A DNA stretch of 53,094 nt from Chloroflexota bacterium (GTDB taxonomy: Bacteria > Chloroflexota > Anaerolineae > Aggregatilineales > J027), in NCBI GenBank assembly GCA_010092845.1, contig JAADYW010000202.1, positions 1-53,094 on the forward strand, read 5' to 3'. Shown here piece after piece: positions 46,972 through 53,094 of this stretch; within the stretch, counting starts at the first letter, position 1; every line of letters starts with the position of its first letter. The notes beneath the pieces were generated by a model. It saw nothing but the letters and a program-made list of their open reading frames with translations. It did no database searches and was not told where the DNA came from. The position numbers and the translations under genes are program-made.

Positions 46972-47268
46972 CTATTCGCTCAGGATCTCTTCGTTACCAA
47001 TGCTAAATGCAGCATCGACATCAGACTTGGCGTAGGCCTTGAAGGCGATGAGGGTCTCGGTATGGGTGATGCCCTCTACTCCCATAATGGCCTCGGTTAC
47101 AATATCAGCGATTCTCTCATTGGAGTTCGTGCGCAGGATAGCCGCCAGATCGTAACGCCCGGCAATCGAGAAGACATCCGTGACACCTTCAATATCGATG
47201 ATATGCTGAGCAACCTGGTTCACGGCGCCTCGTTCCACATTGATCAAGACGATGGCGTTTACTTGCAT
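46972..47268 (-). CDS. Stand-alone Lrp/AsnC ligand-binding (RAM) domain protein
   Basis: The 98-aa protein has only the alpha/beta ligand-binding domain of Lrp/AsnC regulators: VNAIVLINVERGAVNQVAQHIIDIEGVTDVFSIAGRYDLAAILRTNS. The helix-turn-helix is missing. Such stand-alone domains form oligomers and bind amino acids in some bacteria and archaea. ATG 47268 has GAGG six bases upstream; a start four codons earlier would overlap that Shine-Dalgarno. It is the first gene of a pair with the receiver protein and is divergent from the secreted protein at 47383. Confidence 0.92.
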   Translation of the reverse strand: MQVNAIVLINVERGAVNQVAQHIIDIEGVTDVFSIAGRYDLAAILRTNSNERIADIVTEAIMGVEGITHTETLIAFKAYAKSDVDAAFSIGNEEILSE

Positions 47269-47382
47269 ACTTTGCCTCATTTTGCATACAAAAGACTAAG
47301 CAACGATGTTCAGTTATAATAATACTGCTGAGAACAAAGCAACGCTATACCCGATTGACGGAGCAAGGAAATAAACCAGTTA

Positions 47383-48993
47383 ATGAAATTGGCACAAAGA
47401 GCCTGGCAACGACTTGGCCTGTTCTGCGCAGTGACGACGGCTGTCGCGACGTTGTCGATGGGAGCTGCAGCCCCGCTGCCGTCCAACGCACAATCATCCA
47501 CCGGGCAATTGGCGCCTTTCCAGGCAGTATCTGGGGAGTTGGCACCCAGCCCGGGGCTGGCAGATGAGTGGCAATTCCCTGGCGCGCCAGGCCAGATGAT
47601 CTCACTGGTGGCTCAGACCACCAGTGGTGATCTTGATCCGGTACTGGAGCTGTATGGCCCATCGGGAGATCTTCTAGCCGCGAACGACAACGCCAGCTTC
47701 GGTACCACCGACGCCCGTATTGAGGGGGTGTGGCTCAATGACACCGGACTCTATCGAGTCCGCGTCTATCGTGAAGGGCTGCAACGCGGGCCAACTGCAG
47801 GGACCTATATCCTGACCCTGCTCCGGGGCTATGCCAACTGGCCAGCAGCATCTGCTCAGGATCAGAACCTGACGCCGGATCCACGTAGCGGCTGGGCCGC
47901 GCAAGAGCTGGGCAGTCTGCCAGCAAATGGATTCTTCGTGACCAGCGGGTTTCAGGGTCCTGGTCACGAAGACTACGAACTAAGCTGGGAATTCAATAAT
48001 GACACCTTCAAATGGCGCTTCTGGCATAATCAAATGGGGACGTGGGCCCTAAGCCTCACCGACGCCGAGGGAAACAGGATCGCACGGCAGCAAGGCCGTG
48101 CTGAGGCCTTACGTGGTCTCGCTGCGGCACCTGATGCAAGGCTGAGTCTCCACTATAATCTTGGTACATTGACAGCTATTCTGAACCAGCAGCCTATAGT
48201 TAGCGTTCAAATCCCCACAGAAATTGCCGCTACCATTGACGCCCAGGAGGACTTGATGGCCACCGTTAGCCTGCAAATCGCAGGCAATCAAGGCGCGCCT
48301 CCGGGGGTAGATATTGATGGCTCTGATGCCCCACCAGGCAATAACCCACCATTCAGCTTGTCACCGCTCTACATCACGACACCTTTCTACGCCGAGTCCC
48401 CGCTCGATAGTGGGGCGGTTGGCCCCACGCCACCGAGTGGCCGTCTCTACGGCGAAACATCAGAAGAAACCATCGGCGAATTGCGGACCCTGGGGTATAT
48501 CAGCCGACCTGGCACCGGCATCCAGGGCGAGATATCTGAGGGCTTCATCCTTAATGATGTGGCTGGTTACTGGAGCCTGACGCTCATCCAGCGGCCTTTC
48601 CAGGATATTGTTCTGGGCTTCACAGCTTCGGTGCTGCAAGGCCCACCCGAAACGGCCTGCGGCGTTCTGTTTCGCCAGTTAAGCGCCAGCGATTTTGCCA
48701 CGATGCTGTTTACCCCACAACAGGGCATCTATTTCTACCAGTATCAGGGCGGTGTACCTACCGAAACCCAGATTGCCCGCTTTAGCCCATCGCTTCTACC
48801 CGGGGTGGGGAGCACTAATCGCTTTGTGATTGTCGCCATGGGTGATACGGCACACCTGTTTATCAATGGCCGGTTGGAAGCGAGCATGCCGGTGGCTACG
48901 GCCGCCGGATCCATCGCCTCCCACCTGGTAATTCGTGAGCCAGGGCGGGCCTACTGTCAGTTCCAGGATATCTGGCTGTGGTCGGCGGACTGA
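47383..48993 (+). CDS. Secreted beta-rich protein with PPC-like domain
   Basis: The 536-aa protein has a signal peptide (about 1-37, ending AAAPLPSNAQ) and a pre-peptidase C-terminal-like domain (about 45-145: DEWQFPGAPGQMISLVAQTTSGDLDPVLELYGPSGDLLAANDNA ... GLYRVRVYREG). Two further beta-sandwich regions follow (about 175-290 and 395-536). The last resembles laminin-G/LamG-like or DUF1080-like folds (IVLGFTASVLQGPPETACGVLFRQ ... FVIVAMGDTAHLFINGRLEA). A Pro/Gly-rich stretch links them. No catalytic motif is recognised, so it may bind a surface ligand. A TATAAT lies at 47315-47320, but no good -35 is seen. Its stop is only 3 bases from the stop of the convergent GAF gene. Confidence 0.8.
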   Translation: MKLAQRAWQRLGLFCAVTTAVATLSMGAAAPLPSNAQSSTGQLAPFQAVSGELAPSPGLADEWQFPGAPGQMISLVAQTTSGDLDPVLELYGPSGDLLAANDNASFGTTDARIEGVWLNDTGLYRVRVYREGLQRGPTAGTYILTLLRGYANWPAASAQDQNLTPDPRSGWAAQELGSLPANGFFVTSGFQGPGHEDYELSWEFNNDTFKWRFWHNQMGTWALSLTDAEGNRIARQQGRAEALRGLAAAPDARLSLHYNLGTLTAILNQQPIVSVQIPTEIAATIDAQEDLMATVSLQIAGNQGAPPGVDIDGSDAPPGNNPPFSLSPLYITTPFYAESPLDSGAVGPTPPSGRLYGETSEETIGELRTLGYISRPGTGIQGEISEGFILNDVAGYWSLTLIQRPFQDIVLGFTASVLQGPPETACGVLFRQLSASDFATMLFTPQQGIYFYQYQGGVPTETQIARFSPSLLPGVGSTNRFVIVAMGDTAHLFINGRLEASMPVATAAGSIASHLVIREPGRAYCQFQDIWLWSAD

Positions 48994-48996
48994 GCG

Positions 48997-49893
48997 CTAA
49001 TCGCCGCGGTCATGCCACTCCCGGTCAGGATGATCGTAGACATCCTGCCAATCCGCCTCGCCGCCGGCAACAACAGCATCTGCCGGTTCATGGGGATGTT
49101 GGGCCCGCTGTAAACGGTTTGTGTGATGAACAGCAATCGCTGCGTGATGGGCGACAATACGCAGCAAGCGGACCGCACGGGAAGTGAAGCCCTCGGCGTG
49201 ATTGAAGAGGGCCACTACCCCAAGACTTCGTTCTTCAAACTGCAGCCCTAATGCCAAGATGTTGTGGGCACGTTTCTCGACCAGCGTAGCGGTAGTGCTG
49301 TTTGCCAGCGTATGGAGCCAGAGAATCTGTCCGCTTTCGGCGACTGGCCGTAGAATCCCACCACGCAACTCCTTGGGAGGACGTCGTCCATACGGTGTCT
49401 GCCCACTAACGCCTGCCAGCCGGCAAACATCATCCGTCTCCCGGATATAAGCCACAGCGCCAGCTCCACCGACCTGGTCTAGCATCTCTCGGAGCAACAG
49501 CTCTGACAACTCCCCAGACGTACGGACATTACCAAATAGGCGACTGACACGGAAGTGGAGGCGGCCTTCCAATTGTGCAGCGAGCCGTTCATCCTCATCT
49601 GCTTTGCGCTGGGTTTCGCTCTGCGAGAGCGTCGTCAGGAGATGGGCAATCGCTTCACCAACAAGCTGAATACCCGGTGTGTCCTTGGCTGCAATAAGCA
49701 CGCCCTCGCCCTGGTCAGTCTTCAGCGGCCAGCGCACCCCCTCGACAAGAGGTGGCGCGGCCTGGCTACCCGACCGTAGGACAACTTCCTCATCATGAGC
49801 GATGATCCACCAGGTGGTCGTGGCGCCTGCTGCTGCAAAGAGCGGACGCAGTATCGTCTCAAGCTCGTACTCACGAAAAATCTGCTTCAGCAC
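48997..49893 (-). CDS. GAF-domain-like sensory protein
   Basis: The 298-aa protein begins with a region that looks like a degenerate first sensor domain (1-95). A coiled-coil-like stretch (about 90-115: SQSETQRKADEDERLAAQLEGRL) leads into a GAF domain (about 118-262: LLLREMLDQVGGAGAVAYIRETDD...GILRPVAESGQILWL...LGLQFEERSLGVVALFNHAEGFTSRAVRLLRIVAHHAAIAV). No kinase, cyclase or DNA-binding output is attached. The start is GTG 49893 without a visible Shine-Dalgarno. It is divergent from the kinase-PDZ gene, which suggests a signalling link, but the ligand and partner are unknown. Confidence 0.8.
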   Translation of the reverse strand: MLKQIFREYELETILRPLFAAAGATTTWWIIAHDEEVVLRSGSQAAPPLVEGVRWPLKTDQGEGVLIAAKDTPGIQLVGEAIAHLLTTLSQSETQRKADEDERLAAQLEGRLHFRVSRLFGNVRTSGELSELLLREMLDQVGGAGAVAYIRETDDVCRLAGVSGQTPYGRRPPKELRGGILRPVAESGQILWLHTLANSTTATLVEKRAHNILALGLQFEERSLGVVALFNHAEGFTSRAVRLLRIVAHHAAIAVHHTNRLQRAQHPHEPADAVVAGGEADWQDVYDHPDREWHDRGD

Positions 49894-50091
49894 TGTATAT
49901 TAACTACTTCGCTTCCTGATCAAGCCGGCGAGCTTGCACCTATGTTTTAGGAGTGTAGCACAGACTAAAAAAACGCACCTAGCAGCACCAGACCCTCAGG
50001 GCTCGATAGCGGTATTTAATCAATGGCAACGGAAAACCTATGCTGGTACACTGTCAAGCAATGCAACCACCGCGACGCGAAGGCAACGGCA

Positions 50092-51522
50092 ATGACCAAC
50101 GAACACGCAATCCCAGAGCGTTTCAGCCACTACCAGATTCTTAGCCAGATCGGCACCGGGGGCATGGCGCGCGTCTATCGTGCCAAGCAGCTCAATATCG
50201 AACGCGATGTCGCCATCAAGATTATGTCCCCCACCCTCTCCGATCAAGAAGAGTTCCAGATTCGTTTTAAGCAGGAGGCGGATTTGTTTGCCCGGCTGGA
50301 GCATCCATGTATCCTGCCGATCTACGACTATGGCGAACATGATCAATTCTTGTACTTAGTCCTGCGGCTCATGGAAGGCGGCACTCTCGAGAAGCTGATG
50401 CGGGGCAAACAGGTCGCGCTTGAAGACCTGGATCGGCTGATGGGCCAGGTAGCGCAGGCACTGGACTATGCTCATGAGAACGGGATTGTGCATCGCGATC
50501 TGAAGCCCAGCAACGTATTGCTGGATCGTTTCGGCAACGCCTATCTCATGGATTTCGGCATTGCCAAGATAGTCTCCGAGGCACAGTCGACCACGATGAG
50601 CACCATGATGGGTACGCCTGCCTACATGGCACCGGAGCAATGGAAACTGGAGCAAGTCGATCACCGCAGTGATATTTATAGCCTCGGGGTGATGACATAC
50701 GAAATGGTCACCGGCCAGATGCCCTTTAGAGGCGAGACGCCGTATCATCTAATGTATGCCCATCTACACGAAGAACCGAGCCCACCGGGCGAGGTTGCCC
50801 CCGGCCTTTCAGCGCAGCTCGATACGGTAGTATTGCAGGCACTGGCGAAAGACCCGGCAGAGCGGTACGCGACCGCGCGGGAATTCGCCGAGGCTTTGTC
50901 GAAGGCGATTCAACATCAGCAGCGTGATACTCGCAGCAATGCAACACGACTCCGGGCAGGTCTGGAAGACATTGATCCAACGGACAACACCAGCGACACC
51001 CGACCCGACGTCCTGGGAAGCATTCTAATTGCGCTCGATCGTCCTCAACGCCGCATGTATGCGGTGCCCAAAGTCGAGGATTTTGCTGACGTCATCAAAA
51101 AAGATGTGCCCAGCGCTGCCCGCCGCTTTGAGTCCTGGAGCCTCGATGATATCCTGCATGAGCTGGAGAGTGCTCCACGCCAGGCTATAGATACTTATGG
51201 GTTGCAGTCCATCCTGTCCTCCAGCCAGCAACCCCAGACCTATCTGGGTGTTCAGACTTACCCTGTGCGTCTGCCATCTAATCTAGCCCGCAAAGTCGAT
51301 CATACTCATGGGTTGTTGGTTGCCGAAGTTGAGCCTGGCAGCGTCGCCGAACGGGCCAACTTGATGTTGGGTGATACGCTCACCCGCATCGATAACGAAC
51401 CCTTGCGCAACCAGGACGATTTATTTACAGTACTAACTGGTGAGCGTGCTGGCAGGACCGTAGTGATCGAATTCATCCGTGCTGGCCAACTCCACAGACA
51501 GCAGATCAACTTGAAGGAATAG
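50092..51522 (+). CDS. Hanks-type Ser/Thr protein kinase with C-terminal PDZ domain, no membrane helix
   Basis: The 476-aa protein has a full kinase domain (14-275): glycine loop IGTGGMARVY, K43 in VAIKIM, HRDLKPSN (134-141), DFG (154-156), APE (180-182). A linker (about 276-380) includes a helical piece, FESWSLDDILHELES. A PDZ-like domain closes it (about 383-474: YLGVQTYPVRL ... HGLLVAEVEPGSVAERANLMLGDTLTRIDNEPLRNQDDL). Unlike PknB-type kinases it has no transmembrane segment, so both parts are cytosolic, where PDZ domains are uncommon in bacteria. I start at ATG 50092 with AAGG eight bases upstream; the frame is open to an ATG at 50023. It lies 165 bases before a paralogous kinase. Confidence 0.92.
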   Translation: MTNEHAIPERFSHYQILSQIGTGGMARVYRAKQLNIERDVAIKIMSPTLSDQEEFQIRFKQEADLFARLEHPCILPIYDYGEHDQFLYLVLRLMEGGTLEKLMRGKQVALEDLDRLMGQVAQALDYAHENGIVHRDLKPSNVLLDRFGNAYLMDFGIAKIVSEAQSTTMSTMMGTPAYMAPEQWKLEQVDHRSDIYSLGVMTYEMVTGQMPFRGETPYHLMYAHLHEEPSPPGEVAPGLSAQLDTVVLQALAKDPAERYATAREFAEALSKAIQHQQRDTRSNATRLRAGLEDIDPTDNTSDTRPDVLGSILIALDRPQRRMYAVPKVEDFADVIKKDVPSAARRFESWSLDDILHELESAPRQAIDTYGLQSILSSSQQPQTYLGVQTYPVRLPSNLARKVDHTHGLLVAEVEPGSVAERANLMLGDTLTRIDNEPLRNQDDLFTVLTGERAGRTVVIEFIRAGQLHRQQINLKE

Positions 51523-51687
51523 CCCCATACCAAAGAGCGCCAGAGCCGCCAGATTGCCACGACGGCAGCCCAGGCCACTGGAACAGCAACTATTTTTCTA
51601 CGCTAGAAACACTCATCTAGGATTGCCGCGCCCAAAACCGATATACTATTGCGTGGCCGTATAGTGGAATGAGCAGGCAGGCTGTAT

Positions 51688-53094
51688 ATGTATCCGAACT
51701 TTGCTGGACAGCGTTTTGGTCAATACGAGATTCGCGAGGTCATCGGCCGGGGCGGAATGGCGGTTGTCTACCGCGCCCGGCAAGGTACCCTCAATCGTGA
51801 CGTTGCGGTAAAAATCATGGCTGTTAGCGCCAGCGGACAGGCTGGCCTCGTGGAACGTTTCAAGCGCGAGGCCGCCTTAATTGCCACACTGGAAGCGCAC
51901 CCGAATATCCTGCCCATCTACGACTATGGCCAACACGAGGATTATCTATATCTCGTTGTCCGCCTGATGGAAGGCGGCAGTCTCGACCAGCGGATTCAGG
52001 GCAAGGCTGTACCCTTGCCCGATATTGACCGCCTGATCAACCAGATCGCCAGTGCTCTCGACTACGCTCATAACGAGGGCATCGTCCATCGCGATCTCAA
52101 GCCGAACAACGTACTTCTGGACAAGTTTGGCAACGCTTATCTCATGGACTTCGGCATCGCTAAGATCCTCAGTGGCACGCAAATCACCGCCACCAACACC
52201 TTGATGGGAACGCCTGCGTACATGGCGCCCGAGCAGTGGAAACTGGAGAAGGTTGACCACCGAACAGACATCTATAGCCTGGGAGTCATACTCTATGAGA
52301 TGGTAACAGGTCAGGTGCCTTTCGAGGCCCCGACGCCCCACCAGCTTATGTATGCCCATCTTCACAAAGAAACCCCCCGCCCCAGCGAGATTATCCAGGG
52401 CTTGTTGCCAGCTATCGATCAGGTAATCATCAAAGCCACCGCCAAAAACCCCGAAGAACGCTATCAAACTGCCGGAGAGATGGCAGCTAAGCTGACGGAT
52501 ACCATTAAGCAGCAAGAGACCGATGTTCGCGGGGATCTGACGCCACTAACGTTGCGCCCGGTTTCGATCGTGCGCCCTGAACTCACGACGGACCGCGAAG
52601 GTGAACCACCGACCCAGCAACCTGCTCAGACTCCTTCGGGAAAAGAGAGCCTGCCAACCTACCAGATGCTTGAGTCGGCAGCCGGTCAGCCTCCCCCGGT
52701 CCAATCCACCGGCGCCGGTGCCCAACCCCTGCCGACGCCAGCCAGCGCATCGGGCAGCCGCGGCCGCGGCTTGATCACGATTGGCGCTGTCGCCGCAGTC
52801 TTCATCCTGATGGCCATCGTCGGTGCGATCATCTTTAGCACAATGGATTCTGATAACGGCGATGATGGGGAGAGTTCAGGCAACGACAATACCGCTGTTG
52901 CCGCCGAGGGCACGGAAGCAACAGTAACGCCCGATGCCAGCAATGGGGCTGGCGGTTCAACTGACAGCGGCACCCCCACAGCGCAGCCGACCGAAACAGA
53001 AGTCTCACCTTCACCGCAGCAAGCAAGTGCCAGCCCAACTGCAACGACAACGCCGACGATGTCTGTTTCCGTGACATCCACGGTCACAAATACA
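51688..53094 (+). CDS. Hanks-type Ser/Thr protein kinase, membrane-anchored, 3' end outside the window
   Basis: The visible 469 codons start at ATG 51688 (AGG six bases upstream) and run off the right edge with no stop. The kinase domain (13-275) is intact: IGRGGMAVVY, K42, HRDLKPNN (134-141), DFG (154-156), APE (180-182). It matches the previous kinase closely along its whole length, including EGGTL/EGGSL and FGNAYLMDFGIAKI. A Pro/Gln-rich linker (285-360), one membrane helix (about 362-384) and a Ser/Thr/Pro-rich outside region follow. The layout is that of PknB-type receptors, but no PASTA repeats are seen before the edge. TATACT about 40 bases upstream may be a -10. Confidence 0.93.
   Translation, partial: MYPNFAGQRFGQYEIREVIGRGGMAVVYRARQGTLNRDVAVKIMAVSASGQAGLVERFKREAALIATLEAHPNILPIYDYGQHEDYLYLVVRLMEGGSLDQRIQGKAVPLPDIDRLINQIASALDYAHNEGIVHRDLKPNNVLLDKFGNAYLMDFGIAKILSGTQITATNTLMGTPAYMAPEQWKLEKVDHRTDIYSLGVILYEMVTGQVPFEAPTPHQLMYAHLHKETPRPSEIIQGLLPAIDQVIIKATAKNPEERYQTAGEMAAKLTDTIKQQETDVRGDLTPLTLRPVSIVRPELTTDREGEPPTQQPAQTPSGKESLPTYQMLESAAGQPPPVQSTGAGAQPLPTPASASGSRGRGLITIGAVAAVFILMAIVGAIIFSTMDSDNGDDGESSGNDNTAVAAEGTEATVTPDASNGAGGSTDSGTPTAQPTETEVSPSPQQASASPTATTTPTMSVSVTSTVTNT

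Noticed and set aside
1-53094. CRISPR array, prophage, rRNA operon or riboswitch
   Set aside because: I looked for spaced direct repeats, phage structural or integrase genes, and conserved RNA cores, and found none; the only mobile element seen is the IS at the left edge.

Overview
The window looks like a chromosomal segment of a Chloroflexota bacterium, probably Anaerolineae-like. The main reason is a set of very large polytopic membrane proteins of the kind named Chlor_Arch_YYY (DUF2298) and Agl23-like (TIGR03663), which I know mainly from Chloroflexota and archaea. Other support is a mid-to-high GC sequence, glycogen metabolism genes and Hanks-type Ser/Thr kinases. The taxonomic call rests on remembered family distribution, not on a search. 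I see no prophage, CRISPR array or rRNA.

Layout. 1-1570: an IS200/IS605-type element (Y1 transposase TnpA plus a full-length TnpB) running off the left edge. It lies just downstream of an encapsulated-ferritin-like gene (1640-1960). 2127-6173: a minus-strand group with a GH3 glycosidase, glgC and an endonuclease/exonuclease/phosphatase protein. 6329-7480: a flippase-like membrane protein. 7542-7613: a tRNA-Gln(CUG) with its own promoter and terminator. 7653-10637: a proline-rich membrane protein and a malic enzyme-phosphotransacetylase hybrid. 10954-13362: a sensor histidine kinase with an abnormal H-box. 13450-16035: alpha-glucan phosphorylase. 16368-18134: a GT-C-like membrane protein. 18308-20915: a plus-strand group with a small membrane protein, a methyltransferase-like protein and a TIR-FHA membrane protein. 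21019-21336: an FmdB-type zinc ribbon.

21490-46418 is the centrepiece: ten consecutive minus-strand genes with tiny gaps or overlaps, about 25 kb. In transcription order they are a flippase-like protein, a GT4 glycosyltransferase, a methyltransferase, a 941-aa GT39-like protein, a 2383-aa GT-C/YYY fusion, a 1065-aa YYY protein, a 769-aa membrane protein, an ECF sigma factor, an anti-sigma-like protein, and a 1640-aa Agl23-like protein fused to an NHL propeller and an NTF2-like tail. I read this as a surface-glycan or glycolipid assembly operon with its own transmembrane sigma/anti-sigma switch. The members are recognised from motifs; the pathway is inference.

46599-53094 is mostly signalling: a single-domain response regulator with a stand-alone Lrp/AsnC ligand-binding domain, a secreted beta-rich protein, a GAF-like protein, and two paralogous Ser/Thr kinases. 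One kinase carries a cytosolic PDZ domain; the other has a transmembrane helix and is cut by the right window edge.

Glycogen genes (glgC, glgP) are spread through the left third rather than forming one operon. Several starts were set by Shine-Dalgarno or promoter position rather than by the longest open frame (for example 5298-6173, 18600-19502, 19758-20915, 43277-44140).
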